From Methylobacterium radiotolerans JCM 2831 (GTDB lineage: Bacteria; Pseudomonadota; Alphaproteobacteria; Rhizobiales; Beijerinckiaceae), in assembly GCF_000019725.1 (NCBI RefSeq), contig NC_010505.1, positions 1,178,001 to 1,242,000 on the forward strand: a DNA stretch of 64,000 bases. The letters are read 5' to 3'. Positions 18,959 to 28,539 of this stretch are shown piece after piece. A model generated the notes under the pieces. The model worked only from the letters and a program-made list of their open reading frames with translations. It made no database searches and had not been told where the DNA came from. Within the stretch, counting starts at the first letter, position 1, and every line of letters starts with the position of its first letter. The position numbers and the translations under genes were made by a program.

Positions 18959-19966
18959 ATGGACGACATCCAGCCGCCGGGGCGGCTCGTCACCCTCACC
19001 GACGTCGCCCGCGAGGCCGGGGTCGGCGAGAGCACGGTCTCGCGGGTCCTGCGCAACCACGGCTCCTACTCCAAGCGCGCCGGCGAGCGGGTGGCGGAGG
19101 CGGTGGCCCGGCTCGGCTACGTGCCGAACCGCCTCGCCGGCAGCCTCGCCGGCCAGGGGGCGAGCGCGCGGCTCGTGGGCGTCGTCATCCCGTCGCTCGC
19201 CAACGTGGTCTTCCCCGACCTGCTGCGCGGCCTGACCGCGGCCCTCGACGCCGAGGGCATCCCCTGCGTGATCGGGGTGAGCGACTACGATCCGGACCGG
19301 GAGGAGGCGCTCGTGGCCGCGCTCCTGTCCTGGCGGCCGGCGGCGCTGCTGCTCACCGGGCTCGAGCACAATCCCGGGACGGTGGCCCTGGCGAAGGCCG
19401 GGGGCGTGCGCGTGGTCGAGATGATCGACACGGACGGGGAGGGGATCGACGCCGTGGTCGGCTTCTCCAACCGGGCCGTAGGGGCGGCGAGCGCCCGCCA
19501 CCTCGTCGCGCGCGGCTACCGGCGGATCGGCTATCTCGGCCACGACCTGCGCGTCGACCTGCGCGCGGGCAAGCGGCTCGCCGGGTTCGAGGCCGCGCTG
19601 GAGGAGGCGGGGCTGGCGCTCTGGGGCAGGGAAATCCGGCCGGGGCCGTCCTCGCCGGCCTCGGGCCGGGCCGGCCTGGAGGCGCTGCTGGCGCGCGTGC
19701 CCGACCTCGACGCGGTCTACTTCTCCAACGACGACATGGCGCTCGGCGGCTACTTCGCCTGCCTGTCGGCGGGGCTGGCGGTGCCGGGGCGGATCGCGCT
19801 GTTCGGCTTCAACGGGCTCGACTTCGCGGCGGCGATGCCCCAGCCCCTGTCGACGGTGCGCACGCCGCGCCTGGAGATCGGTCGGCGGGCCGCCGCCTGC
19901 CTGACCGGCGAAGGCCCGAAAACAATCGATCTCGGATTCGAGCTGATCGAGGGAGCGACCGCATGA
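18959..19966 (+). CDS. LacI-family transcriptional regulator of the four-carbon acid-sugar operon
   Basis: The 335-residue protein has an N-terminal LacI helix-turn-helix (VTLTDVAREAGVGESTVSRVLRN, about residues 11-33) and a periplasmic-binding-like effector domain ending in the family's LSTVRTPRLEIGRRAA stretch. It is probably a repressor released by a pathway sugar acid, acting at the 18740-18755 palindrome; this is inferred from position. GGGAGAG lies upstream of the ATG. Its stop overlaps the otnC start (ATGA), so regulator and aldolase gene are coupled. Confidence 0.92.
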   Translation: MDDIQPPGRLVTLTDVAREAGVGESTVSRVLRNHGSYSKRAGERVAEAVARLGYVPNRLAGSLAGQGASARLVGVVIPSLANVVFPDLLRGLTAALDAEGIPCVIGVSDYDPDREEALVAALLSWRPAALLLTGLEHNPGTVALAKAGGVRVVEMIDTDGEGIDAVVGFSNRAVGAASARHLVARGYRRIGYLGHDLRVDLRAGKRLAGFEAALEEAGLALWGREIRPGPSSPASGRAGLEALLARVPDLDAVYFSNDDMALGGYFACLSAGLAVPGRIALFGFNGLDFAAAMPQPLSTVRTPRLEIGRRAAACLTGEGPKTIDLGFELIEGATA

Positions 19967-20643
19967 GCGACGAGAGCCGGCTGCGCGAGGAGATCTGCCG
20001 CTACGGCCGCTCGCTGTTCGAGCGCGGGCTGACGCCGGGCTCGTCCGGCAACATCTCGCTGCGCCTGCCCGACGGCGGCTGGCTGGTGACGCCGACCAAC
20101 GCGTCGCTCGGCTTCCTCGACCCGGCGCGGATCTCGCGGCTCGACGATGCGGGGCGCCTCGTCTCCGGCGACAAGCCCACCAAGGAGATCCCGCTGCACA
20201 GCGCGCTCTACGAGAGCCGGAGCGAGGCCAAGGCCATCGTCCACCTGCACTCGACCCACGCGGTGGCGGTGTCGATGCTGCCGGAGATCGACCCGCGGCA
20301 AGTGCTGCCGCCGCTGACGCCCTACTACCTGATGCGGACCGGCGGCACGGCGCTCGTGCCCTACTATCGCCCGGGCGACCCGGCCGTGGCGGACGCGATC
20401 CGGGGCTTGGCCGGGAAGTACAGCTCGGTGCTGCTCGCCAATCACGGACCGGTGGTGGCGGGCGACAGCCTGGAGGGCGCGGTCTTCGCCACCGAGGAGC
20501 TGGAGGAGACCGCCAAGCTCTACCTACTCCTGCGCAACCTCAACCCGCGTCAGCTGAGCCCCGGGCAGGTGGCCGATCTGGTGAGCCATTTCGGCCTGAC
20601 CCTGCCCGAGCCGGACGACCATGCCGGGCACGATCACGGGTGA
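19963..20643 (+). CDS. otnC: 3-oxo-tetronate 4-phosphate decarboxylase OtnC (class II aldolase fold)
   Basis: This 226-residue class II aldolase/adducin-fold protein has LTPGSSGNISLRLPDG (substrate/phosphate site), the metal-binding HLHSTHAVA and a NHGPVVAG segment with a further His. A His-rich C-terminus (DHAGHDHG) ends the protein. OtnC decarboxylates 3-oxo-tetronate 4-phosphate to dihydroxyacetone phosphate, the last step of the pathway. GGGAG stands upstream of its ATG inside the end of the lacI gene. Class II aldolases such as FucA or AraD look similar; the neighbouring otnK, otnI and denD genes identify it. Confidence 0.92.
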   Translation: MSDESRLREEICRYGRSLFERGLTPGSSGNISLRLPDGGWLVTPTNASLGFLDPARISRLDDAGRLVSGDKPTKEIPLHSALYESRSEAKAIVHLHSTHAVAVSMLPEIDPRQVLPPLTPYYLMRTGGTALVPYYRPGDPAVADAIRGLAGKYSSVLLANHGPVVAGDSLEGAVFATEELEETAKLYLLLRNLNPRQLSPGQVADLVSHFGLTLPEPDDHAGHDHG

Positions 20644-20666
20644 GGGGCCTCAAGGGTCGGTACGAG

Positions 20667-20694
20667 GCGCAAGTCCCCTCTAGGGAGACTTGCG
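20667..20694. terminator. Palindrome between converging otnC and glyS
   Basis: GCGCAAGTC (20667-20675) and GACTTGCGC (20686-20694) are exact reverse complements around CCCTCTAGGGA, which itself pairs. It sits between the otnC stop (20643) and the glyS stop (20723), so it can serve as a shared hairpin. There is no T-tract, so factor-independent termination is uncertain. Confidence 0.5.
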
Positions 20695-20722
20695 CGAGAT
20701 CCTGCGCTCGGTGCGCCGACGC

Positions 20723-22822
20723 TCACCCCTCGATCTTCGCGAACTCCGCCACTTCCCGCGTCGCGGCGCGCAGCGCGTTGAGCAGAGCCAAGCGGTTCTC
20801 GCGGAGCTTCGGGTCGGGCGCGTTGACGGTCACGTCCTGGAAGAACGCGTCCACCGGCGCGCGCAGCGTCGAGAGCGCCTGCATGGCGCCTGAGAAATCC
20901 TCGCGGGCGACGGCCGCCGAGGCGGTCTCCCGCGCCTTGGCCAGGGCCTCGGCCAGCGCCCGCTCGGCCGGCTCGCCCGCGGCGGCGAGGGCGGCGTCGG
21001 GCGCGGCATCGTAGGCGCGGCCGTCCTTCTTCTCCTCGATCCGCAGGATGTTGGCCGCGCGCTTGTAGCCCGCGAGCAGGTTCTTCCCGTCCTCGGTGTC
21101 GAGGAAGGCGGCGAGCGCCTCGACGCGGCGCACGACCATGAGCAGGTCGTCCTGGCCGGGCAGGGCGAAGACGGCGTCGATCAGGTCGTGGCGGGCGCCC
21201 TGGTCGCGGAGATAGACCTTCAGGCGGTCCGCGAAGAAGCCGAGGAGGTCCCGCGCGTCGGCGCCCGCCCGCCCGGCGAGGCTGCGATCCGCCGCGCCGA
21301 CCTGCTCCAGCAGGCGCAGGCGCAGGCCGCGGTCGAGGATCAGCCGGATCACGCCCAGCGCCGCCCGGCGCAGGGCGAACGGGTCCTTGCTGCCCGTGGG
21401 CTTCTCGTCGATCGCCCAGAAGCCCGCCAGCGTGTCGAGCTTGTCGGCGAGCGCCACCGCGATGGAGACCGGATCGGTCGGCACCCGGTCGGAGGGGCCG
21501 AGCGGCTTGTAGTGCTCCTCGATGGCGGCGCAGACGCTGTCGTGCTCGCCCTGGAGCGCCGCGTATTTCCGGCCCATCAGGCCCTGGAGCTCGGGGAACT
21601 CGCCGACCATCTCGGTGACGAGGTCGGCTTTGGCGAGGCGGGCGGCGCGCTCCGCGAGCGCCGGGTCGGCGCCCACGCGCGGCGCGAGGTCCTTCGCCAG
21701 GGCGGCGATGCGGGCGATGCGCTCGCCCTGCGTCCCGAGCTTCTCGTGGAAGACGATGGCGTCGAGCTTGGGCAGCCGGTCTTCCAGGCGGGTCGCCTTG
21801 TCGGTCTCCCAGAAGAACTTCGCGTCCGAGAGCCGCGCCCGGACCACCCGCTCGTTGCCTGCGGTGATCGCTTGGCCGCCGTCGGTGGCCACGAGGTTCG
21901 AGACCAGGATGAAGGCCGGCGCCAGGTCCTCGGAGCCGCCCTTGCGCAGCACGAAGCACTTCTGGTTCGCCCGGATGGTCGCGCGGATCGCCTCGGCGGG
22001 GATGTCGAGGAAGGACTCGTCGAACGAGCCCATCAGCACCACCGGCCACTCCACGAGGCCCGACACCTCCTCCAGCAGGCCCTCGTCCTCCACGAGGTCG
22101 AGGCCGCGGGCGAAGGCGAGGTCGCGGGCGTCGTGCAGGATCACGTCCTTGCGCCGGTCGGCGTCGAGGACGACCTTCGCGCGCTCCAGCGCCTGGATGT
22201 AGTCGTCGAACCGGCGCACCTCGATCGCCTCGGGGGCGAGGAAGCGGTGGCCGTAGGTCACCGTGCCGGCCGCGATCCCGCCGACCGAGACGGGGATCAC
22301 CTCCGGCGTCTCGGTCTCCGGCCCGAAGGTGGCGACGATCGACTGCAGCGGGCGCACCCAGCGCAAGGATCCCGGCTCGGCCGAGGCCGCGCCCCAGCGC
22401 ATGGATTTCGGCCAGGGAAAGCTTCTGACGATCTCGGGCAGGAACTCGGCCAGGACGTCGAGCGTCTCGCGGCCGGGCCGCTCGATCACCGCGAGGTAGA
22501 ACTCGCCCTTCTTCGGGTCGGTGACGGTCGTGGCCTGATCGAGGCTCGCGAGCCCCGCGCCCTTCAGGAAGCCCTGGACGGCCGCCTCGGGGGCGCCGAC
22601 CCGCGGGCCGCGGCGCTCCTCGCGCACGGCCTCGCCCCGGGCGGGCAGGCCGGCGATGTGCAGCGCCAAGCGGCGCGGCGTCGAGAACGCCCGGGCGCCC
22701 TCGTACAGGAAGCCGCGCGCCACGAGGGCGTCGGTGACGAGCTTCTTGAGATCCTCCGCCGCGCGCCGCTGCATGCGGGCGGGGATCTCTTCCGAGCGGA
22801 GTTCGAGCAGGAGGTCGGGCAT
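20723..22822 (-). CDS. glyS: Glycyl-tRNA synthetase beta subunit
   Basis: The 699-residue protein begins with the typical [15 protein letters not shown] and continues with the beta-subunit body ([16 protein letters not shown] N-domain, [19 protein letters not shown], and [18 protein letters not shown]). The C-terminal part binds the anticodon. It works with the alpha subunit GlyQ (encoded 0.5 kb upstream) as an alpha2beta2 enzyme that charges tRNA-Gly. The ATG at 22822 gives the conserved N-terminus; the frame runs further upstream without family similarity. Confidence 0.96.
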   Translation of the reverse strand: MPDLLLELRSEEIPARMQRRAAEDLKKLVTDALVARGFLYEGARAFSTPRRLALHIAGLPARGEAVREERRGPRVGAPEAAVQGFLKGAGLASLDQATTVTDPKKGEFYLAVIERPGRETLDVLAEFLPEIVRSFPWPKSMRWGAASAEPGSLRWVRPLQSIVATFGPETETPEVIPVSVGGIAAGTVTYGHRFLAPEAIEVRRFDDYIQALERAKVVLDADRRKDVILHDARDLAFARGLDLVEDEGLLEEVSGLVEWPVVLMGSFDESFLDIPAEAIRATIRANQKCFVLRKGGSEDLAPAFILVSNLVATDGGQAITAGNERVVRARLSDAKFFWETDKATRLEDRLPKLDAIVFHEKLGTQGERIARIAALAKDLAPRVGADPALAERAARLAKADLVTEMVGEFPELQGLMGRKYAALQGEHDSVCAAIEEHYKPLGPSDRVPTDPVSIAVALADKLDTLAGFWAIDEKPTGSKDPFALRRAALGVIRLILDRGLRLRLLEQVGAADRSLAGRAGADARDLLGFFADRLKVYLRDQGARHDLIDAVFALPGQDDLLMVVRRVEALAAFLDTEDGKNLLAGYKRAANILRIEEKKDGRAYDAAPDAALAAAGEPAERALAEALAKARETASAAVAREDFSGAMQALSTLRAPVDAFFQDVTVNAPDPKLRENRLALLNALRAATREVAEFAKIEG

Positions 22823-22874
22823 GCGGCGGCCATATCGCCGCGCCGCACCCCTGTCGAGGGTCGGCGCGCGGGGC

Positions 22875-23318
22875 TCAGCGCGACTCGCCCTTGAGGATGG
22901 TCGAGAGCTGCCACTTGCGGTCGCCGATCGCGTGGGCGTCCGAGACGCGCCAGCCGCCATCCTCGCGCACGAGATCGTACACGATGACGTTGGCGCCGTT
23001 GCCGCCCTTGCGCTCGACGGTGACCTTCGCCTGGTCCTTGCCCTCGGTGGCCTCCTTGAAGGTCAGGTTCTTCACCGTGTCGGGCTTCAGGGGCTCGCCG
23101 TTCAGGCGGTAGTCGAAATCGAGGTTGCCGGTGGCGCCGTTGGCCTGCTTCGCGTCGGCGTCGAACAGGCCCTGCAGGCGCTTCGAGTACACGGAGGAGT
23201 GATTCGGGTGCGGCTCGGCGTAGAGCTTCTTCACCGTGGCCTCCGGCCCGGGATCGGCCGCCAGCGCGGGGGCGAGGCCGTATCCCAGGAGGCTGAGGGC
23301 GAGGATCGTCTTCTTCAT
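22875..23318 (-). CDS. Small secreted protein, DUF3828-like
   Basis: The 147-residue protein starts with a clear signal peptide ([22 protein letters not shown]). The mature part has [28 protein letters not shown] and a C-terminal beta-rich half ending [14 protein letters not shown]. This layout resembles DUF3828 lipocalin/NTF2-like secreted proteins, though the family call is from memory. It is inserted between glyQ and glyS, 52 nt before glyS, and probably shares their transcript. Its function is unknown. Confidence 0.8.
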   Translation of the reverse strand: MKKTILALSLLGYGLAPALAADPGPEATVKKLYAEPHPNHSSVYSKRLQGLFDADAKQANGATGNLDFDYRLNGEPLKPDTVKNLTFKEATEGKDQAKVTVERKGGNGANVIVYDLVREDGGWRVSDAHAIGDRKWQLSTILKGESR

Positions 23319-23386
23319 CACGAGGTTCCCGCGTCTGCGGACGCGCCGAGGCGCGCCGGTTGGCGGGGGTTGCAACGCGCGAGGGC

Positions 23387-24298
23387 TCAAGGGGCTCCGC
23401 CGGCCGCCGTCTTCAGCCACGCCGCGCCGCAGGCCTTGGCCAGCTCGCGCACGCGCAGGATGTAGCTCTGGCGCTCCGTCACCGAGATCACGCCGCGCGC
23501 GTCGAGCAGGTTGAAGACGTGGCTCGCCTTGATGCACTGGTCGTAGGCCGGCTGCGCCATGCGGTGGCGCGCGCCCTCCGCGTCCGGCGCGCCCGCCGCG
23601 AGGTAGGACCGGCAGGCGGCCTCCGCGTCGGTGAACTGGCGGAACAGCATCGCCGTGTCGGCCGCCTCGAAGTTGTGGCGGGAATATTCCTGCTCGGCCT
23701 GCAGGAACACGTCGCCGTAGGTGATCCGGTCCGGCCCCTCGGCGCCGTTGAAGTCGAGGTCGTAGACGTTCTCGACACCCTGGACGTACATGGCGAGCCG
23801 CTCCAGCCCGTAGGTCAGCTCGCCCGCCACCGGCGCGCACTCGAAGCCCGCGACCTGCTGGAAATAGGTGAACTGGCTGACCTCCATCCCGTCGCACCAG
23901 CACTCCCAGCCGAGGCCCCAGGCGCCCAGCGTCGGGCTCTCCCAATCGTCCTCGACGAAGCGGATGTCGTGGAGCTTGAGGTCGACGCCGATGGCGGCGA
24001 GCGACGCGAGGTAGAGCTCCTGCAGGTTGGGCGGGTTCGGCTTCAGGATCACCTGGAACTGGTAATAGTGCTGGAGCCGGTTCGGGTTCTCGCCGTAGCG
24101 GCCGTCCTTGGGCCGGCGCGACGGCTGGACGTAGGCCGCCTTCCAGGGCTTCGGGCCGAGCGCCCGCAGGGTCGTGGCCGGGTGGAACGTGCCGGCGCCG
24201 ACCTCCATGTCGTAGGGCTGGAGGATCACGCAGCCCTGCGCCGCCCAGAATTCCTGAAGCGTCAGGATCAGACCCTGGAAGGATTTTTTCTGGGACAT
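23387..24298 (-). CDS. glyQ: Glycyl-tRNA synthetase alpha subunit
   Basis: The 303-residue catalytic subunit is highly conserved: [40 protein letters not shown], the [20 protein letters not shown] segment and [21 protein letters not shown]. These include class II synthetase motifs 2 and 3. The start MSQKKSFQ at 24298 matches the family N-terminus, although no strong Shine-Dalgarno precedes it. The order glyQ, secreted protein, glyS is unusual only in the inserted middle gene. Confidence 0.97.
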   Translation of the reverse strand: MSQKKSFQGLILTLQEFWAAQGCVILQPYDMEVGAGTFHPATTLRALGPKPWKAAYVQPSRRPKDGRYGENPNRLQHYYQFQVILKPNPPNLQELYLASLAAIGVDLKLHDIRFVEDDWESPTLGAWGLGWECWCDGMEVSQFTYFQQVAGFECAPVAGELTYGLERLAMYVQGVENVYDLDFNGAEGPDRITYGDVFLQAEQEYSRHNFEAADTAMLFRQFTDAEAACRSYLAAGAPDAEGARHRMAQPAYDQCIKASHVFNLLDARGVISVTERQSYILRVRELAKACGAAWLKTAAGGAP

Positions 24299-24497
24299 CG
24301 GTCTCGGCGGCTCGGGATCGCGCGGCGGCTGGGGCCGCCGGCGGACCGGTTTAGGTGCGGGCGGCCGGGGGTGCAAGGCGGCGGGTATCGGGCGCGAGGC
24401 CACGCCCGGGATCTGCGGCGCCAGCGGCCCGGGTTGCCTGCCCGGCCCGGATGATGGTCCGATCGCCCCGGACCCGCGGAGACAGCCGGAGACAATC

Positions 24498-24947
24498 ATG
24501 GACAGCAGCGTCGCGATTCGCCCGATCGGCCCCGGCGACCGGGATGCGTGGCTGCCGCTCTGGCGGGGCTACCAAGCCTTCTACAAGGTCGACCTGTCGG
24601 AGGCCGTCACGGACACGACCTGGCAGCGCCTCAACGATCCGGCCGAGCCGGTGGACGGCGCCCTGGCCTGGCGCGGTGCCGAGGCGGTCGGCCTCGTCCA
24701 CCACATCCGCCACCGCTCGGCCTGGACGATCGGCGACTACTGCTACCTCCAGGACCTGTTCGTGGCGGACGGCACCCGCGGGCTCGGGATCGGTCGCCGG
24801 CTGATCGAACACGTCTACGCGGCCGCGCAAGCCGCCGGCTGCTCCCGCGTCCACTGGCTGACGCACGAGACCAACGCGGACGCGATGCAGCTCTACGACC
24901 GGATCGCCGAGAAGTCGGGCTTCGTGCAGTACCGCAGGATCCTCTGA
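24498..24947 (+). CDS. GNAT-family N-acetyltransferase
   Basis: The 149-residue protein has the GNAT fold. The acetyl-CoA-binding motif A is [24 protein letters not shown] (about residues 88-111), and the C-terminal half [28 protein letters not shown] is typical of small-molecule or histone-like acetyltransferases. The substrate is unknown. The gene is monocistronic, divergent from glyQ. Confidence 0.88.
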   Translation: MDSSVAIRPIGPGDRDAWLPLWRGYQAFYKVDLSEAVTDTTWQRLNDPAEPVDGALAWRGAEAVGLVHHIRHRSAWTIGDYCYLQDLFVADGTRGLGIGRRLIEHVYAAAQAAGCSRVHWLTHETNADAMQLYDRIAEKSGFVQYRRIL

Positions 24948-25096
24948 GCGCCGGCGCCCCGCGTGCGCCGGGACACCCAAGCGTGGCGGTTTTTGGGCAA
25001 TAAACCGGAACCGCCGAGCTGACGGCCAAGTTATCAGCGCAACAGGGGATCTCGGCACCTCAGCGCTGCCGAACACAAGACGTCGGACCACTCGTC

Positions 25097-25375
25097 ATGT
25101 TCAATGCTCGCACCCGCAACACCTTCGGCCGCAAGAACATCGCCGTCTTCGCCGCGCTCGCCATCTCGTCGCTGGCCGCCACGCCGTTCGTGATGAGCGC
25201 CAGCCGCGCGCTCGCCACCTCCGAGGACCAGCCGGTGGCCGCGACCCTGCGGGTCGAGCCGGTGGAAGTCGCCCCCGTAGCGGCCGCTCCGAAGGCCGAG
25301 CCGGCCTGCCGGCACAAGGTGCGGGTCGTCTACAGCGGCTACGGCCAGCCGGCGGACGGCTGCGCCGCCCACTGA
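25097..25375 (+). CDS. Small exported protein of unknown function
   Basis: The 92-residue protein has a long N-terminal region with a hydrophobic core (IAVFAALAISSLAATPFVMSASRALA), suggesting a signal peptide cleaved near ALA-TS. A Pro/Ala/Val-rich linker and two cysteines in the C-terminal 23 residues (ACRHKVRVVYSGYGQPADGCAAH) follow and could form one disulfide. I do not recognise a family. Codon use is like its neighbours. Similar small Ala/Pro-rich exported proteins are frequent in Methylobacterium. Confidence 0.6.
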   Translation: MFNARTRNTFGRKNIAVFAALAISSLAATPFVMSASRALATSEDQPVAATLRVEPVEVAPVAAAPKAEPACRHKVRVVYSGYGQPADGCAAH

Positions 25376-25410
25376 CGGCCCGTCGATGGCCGCGGCCGCG
25401 CCGACCTCGC

Positions 25411-27015
25411 CTATCCGTGGGCCGGTGCGGTCCCGGCGAGACGCTTGAGATGGAGTTCCTCCAGGTCGATCTCCGTCTCCAGCTGCCGCAGCACCGAGCT
25501 GTGAATCCGATCCTGTCGGTGCAGGTCGATCAGGGCCGACCGGCCTGAGCGCACGGCGAGCAGCGCGGCGGCGAAGTGCTCGGTCTTCTCGGCCTCCAGC
25601 GCCGTCCGCTCGTCGCGGTCCCGCGAGGACGCCCGCACCCGGCGCCGATACTCCTCGACGAGGCGCGGGTGCTGCAGCGCCCCGGTCTCGGGGAACACCA
25701 AACCCTCGAGGGCGGCGAGTCCGGCCTCGTTCACGACCACGCGGGCCATGGGCGCGTCGAGATGGCCGTCGGGGAGGTGCGCCGCGGGGTCGAGGCGGAG
25801 GCTGCGGATCAGCGGCCCCAGGGTCGTGCCCTGCACCAGCACGGTGAACAGGATCACCGCGAAGGCCGCCACCAGGATCGCGTCGCGGCCGGGAAAGTCC
25901 ACCGGCAGGGCCAGGGCGGCCGCCAGGGTCACGACCCCACGCATGCCGGCCCAGCCGAGGATCAGCGGCACGGCCGGACTCGGGGAGGGCTCCTGCGCGC
26001 GGAACCGCGGCGACAGGAGCCGCCGCAGGTAGACGGCGGGGAACACCCAGAGCAGGCGGGCGACGACGCAGGTCGCGGTGACCGCGAGGGCCAGCGGCAT
26101 CTCGGCCGAGAGCGCCCCCAGCTGGCCGCCGGTCCGGGCCAGCACGCCGCGGAGCGCCAGCCCGATCAGCACGAAGACCAGGGCCTCCAGAACGAACACG
26201 ACGAATTCCCACACCGCCACGGAATGGCGGCGGGCATGCGCGTCGAAGGTCTCGTGCTCCCGGCCGCCCATCATCAGGCCGCAGGCCACCACGGCCAGGA
26301 CGCCGGAGGCGTGGATCTCCTCGGCCGCGAGGTAGGCGACGTAGGCGGCGAGGAAGCTCAGCACCGTGATGGCGTTGGCGTCGTGCATCCGCCGCATCAC
26401 GAGCGTCACCGCCACCCCGCAGGCGATCCCGACCGCGACGCCCGCCACCGCGAGCCACGCGAAGCTGCCGAGTGCCGCGGCGGCGCTGAAGCTGCCGGTC
26501 AGGGCCGCCGCCACCGCGAAGCGGTAGAGCACGAGGCCCGAGGCGTCGTTCACGAGGCTCTCGCCCTCCAGGACCGTGATCATCCGGCGGGGCAGGGCGA
26601 CGCGGGCCAGCACCGCCTTGGCGGCCACCGCGTCCGGCGGCGACACGATGGCGCCGAGGGCGAAGCAGGCGGCCCAGGGCAGGGACGGCACCACCGCGTG
26701 GGCGACGAGCCCGACCGCGAGGGTCGTGAACAGGACCGCGCCGAGGGACAGCGACAGGATCGGGCCGAGGCTCGCCCGGAAGTCGCGCCAGACGGTGAAG
26801 TAGGCGGATTCGAGCAGGAGCGGCGGCAGGAACAGGACCATGATCAGGTCCGGGTCGAGATCGAAGGCCGGCAGGCCCGGCGCCACCGCCAGCGCCATGC
26901 CGCCGACGACGAGGGCGGCGGCCGGCGGGAAGCCGAGGCGCCCGGCCGCCAGCGACAGCAGCAGGGCCGCGCCGAGGAGGCCGAGGATCAGCTCGAACAG
27001 GGCGACGGATGTCAT
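25411..27015 (-). CDS. Na+/H+ antiporter, CPA1/NhaP-like
   Basis: The 534-residue protein has about 12 hydrophobic segments and the CPA1 landmarks LPPLLLESAYF, ALGAIVSPPDAVAAKAVL (DA motif) and EGESLVNDASGLVLYRFA (ND motif). A cytoplasmic tail of about 130 residues holds a charged helical region. It would exchange external protons for internal Na+ or K+. The start at 27015 gives MTSVALFELILGLL, entering the first membrane helix; an in-frame TTG at 27045 is possible. It converges on the small exported gene. Confidence 0.9.
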   Translation of the reverse strand: MTSVALFELILGLLGAALLLSLAAGRLGFPPAAALVVGGMALAVAPGLPAFDLDPDLIMVLFLPPLLLESAYFTVWRDFRASLGPILSLSLGAVLFTTLAVGLVAHAVVPSLPWAACFALGAIVSPPDAVAAKAVLARVALPRRMITVLEGESLVNDASGLVLYRFAVAAALTGSFSAAAALGSFAWLAVAGVAVGIACGVAVTLVMRRMHDANAITVLSFLAAYVAYLAAEEIHASGVLAVVACGLMMGGREHETFDAHARRHSVAVWEFVVFVLEALVFVLIGLALRGVLARTGGQLGALSAEMPLALAVTATCVVARLLWVFPAVYLRRLLSPRFRAQEPSPSPAVPLILGWAGMRGVVTLAAALALPVDFPGRDAILVAAFAVILFTVLVQGTTLGPLIRSLRLDPAAHLPDGHLDAPMARVVVNEAGLAALEGLVFPETGALQHPRLVEEYRRRVRASSRDRDERTALEAEKTEHFAAALLAVRSGRSALIDLHRQDRIHSSVLRQLETEIDLEELHLKRLAGTAPAHG

Positions 27016-27117
27016 CGATCGGTCTCGGCGCCGGAACTCCGACAAGCGCGGCCGTTCTAGGACGTTTCCGGGTCGGATGAATACCGAGCCGCCCAGGGTC
27101 GCGGTGCGGGCCGCGCC

Positions 27118-27630
27118 CTACAGCGCCCCTTCCCGCACGGCCCCCGGGTCGGCCAGCGCGTGCAGGATGCGCGCGGCGCTGTGGGCGAAGCGCAGCGTCA
27201 CGGCCTTGCGGCGGGCGCCGCTCAGCGGGTGCTCCGGCGGCTCCCGGAGGATCCCGGCCCCGTAGGCGTCGGCGACGATCAGGCCGCACTCCTCCGGGAT
27301 CAGCGACTCGGGCACGTCCTCGGGGATGGCGAAGAAGAACCGGTCGCAGAAGTCGCGGTAATCCGGCCATTTCCGGTCGGCGCGGAAATCGGCCACGCTC
27401 GACTTGATCTCCACGATGGTGAGCTTGCCGGCGCCGCAGAGCGCGATCACGTCGGCGCGGCGGCCGTTGACGAGGGAGAATTCCGGCAGGGTGACGCAGC
27501 CCATCTCGGAGAACAGCCGGCGCACGCCGCGCTGGATGCGCAGGGCCGTGGGCGATTGCCGCCGGTCGGGCGGCAGCAGCGCCTCGACGGACGGGGGCGC
27601 GGAATCGGGAAGGCCGAGGGTGGCGGACAT
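27118..27630 (-). CDS. mmcB: MmcB-family DNA repair protein (nuclease-like)
   Basis: The 170-residue protein has the MmcB pattern: RGVRRLFSEMGCVTLPEFSLVNGRRADVIAL, then TIVEIKSSVADFRADRKWPDYRDFCDRFFFA. The D...ExK arrangement is that of PD-(D/E)xK nuclease-fold proteins. In Caulobacter, MmcB contributes to survival of mitomycin C damage and ImuB-dependent mutagenesis. I take the ATG at 27630 (MSATLGL); the frame extends to 27687 with no family match. Single gene between the antiporter and the BtuF-like gene. Confidence 0.85.
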   Translation of the reverse strand: MSATLGLPDSAPPSVEALLPPDRRQSPTALRIQRGVRRLFSEMGCVTLPEFSLVNGRRADVIALCGAGKLTIVEIKSSVADFRADRKWPDYRDFCDRFFFAIPEDVPESLIPEECGLIVADAYGAGILREPPEHPLSGARRKAVTLRFAHSAARILHALADPGAVREGAL

Positions 27631-27746
27631 CGAGCTCGGGGGATGCGTCTGCGGGTGCGTCTGTACCGAATCGGGACATCCTGCCAAGTCGCGCCCGGTC
27701 CGTCACCTGCGGCGCGGCATCGCCCCACGGCATCGCCCAGCGGCGA

Positions 27747-28523
27747 TCACCCGAGGCAGGCCCGGATCGCGTCGAACCCGTCGGTGAGGGCGGCCGGGCC
27801 GGGCTGCAGGATCAGCGGCGACTTGATCTCGTGGATGCGCCCGTCGCGCACCGCCGGGATCGCCGCCCAGCCGGGCCGGGACCGGATGCGCTCGGCGTTG
27901 ACCCGCTTGCCGCACCACGAGGCGAGGATCACGTCGGGCGCGGCCGCGATCACCTGCTCGGCGGTGACGATCCGGTCCCTCGCGGCCGGCTGGCGGCTCA
28001 ACTCCGGAAAGACGTCCCGGCCGCCCGCGAGGCCGATCAGGTCCGAGACCCAGCCGATGCCGGAGATCATCGGCGCGTCCCACTCCTCGAAGTAGACGCG
28101 CGGGGGCGGCCGGTCCCGCACCTCCGCGGCGGCCGCGGCCAGCCGCGCCTCGAAGCCCGCCGCCAGGGTCTCGGCCCGCTCCGGCAGGCCCACGAGGGCG
28201 CCGAGCGTGCGCACCATCGCGAGGCAGCCCGCCACGTCGCGCTGGTTGAACAGGTGGACCGCCACGCCCGCGCGGGCGAGGTCGGCGACGATGCCGGCCT
28301 GGAGGTCCGAGAAGGCCAGGACGAGGTCCGGCGCCAGCGCCAGGATCTTCGGGATGTCCGCGCTGGTGAAGGCGGAGACGCGCGGCTTCTCCCGGCGGAC
28401 CCGGGGCGGGCGCACCGCGTAGCCCGAGACGCCGACGATCCTGTCCTCCGCGCCCAGGAGGTACAGGGTCTCGACCGTCTCCTCGGTGAGGCAGACGATC
28501 CGCTCGGGCGGGAAGCAGCGCAT
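27747..28523 (-). CDS. Cobalamin/iron-siderophore-type binding protein, BtuF-like, without signal peptide
   Basis: The 258-residue protein has the periplasmic-binding fold of BtuF/FhuD: RIVCLTEETVETLYLLGAEDRIVGVSGYA, the KPRVSAFTSADIPKILALAPDLV loop region and VIAAAPDVILASWCGK in the second lobe. It would bind vitamin B12 or a related corrinoid for ABC import, but no permease or ATPase is adjacent and no signal peptide precedes the fold. The start at 28523 leaves only 16 nt from the DedA stop, so a leader peptide is not hidden upstream in this frame. It may act in the cytoplasm or be a non-transport homologue. Confidence 0.8.
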   Translation of the reverse strand: MRCFPPERIVCLTEETVETLYLLGAEDRIVGVSGYAVRPPRVRREKPRVSAFTSADIPKILALAPDLVLAFSDLQAGIVADLARAGVAVHLFNQRDVAGCLAMVRTLGALVGLPERAETLAAGFEARLAAAAAEVRDRPPPRVYFEEWDAPMISGIGWVSDLIGLAGGRDVFPELSRQPAARDRIVTAEQVIAAAPDVILASWCGKRVNAERIRSRPGWAAIPAVRDGRIHEIKSPLILQPGPAALTDGFDAIRACLG

Positions 28524-28539
28524 CAGCGGCCGCGCCGGG

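Noticed and set aside
17311..20643. Single 1,110-codon frame running through the transporter, regulator and otnC
   Set aside because: Only its last 226 codons (otnC) are protein-like. The first 880 codons are a shadow of the leftward MFS gene, a repeat-filled gap and the overlapping lacI gene.
24968..25096. Possible riboswitch or leader before the small exported protein
   Set aside because: No conserved riboswitch core could be recognised; only scattered short inverted repeats are present.
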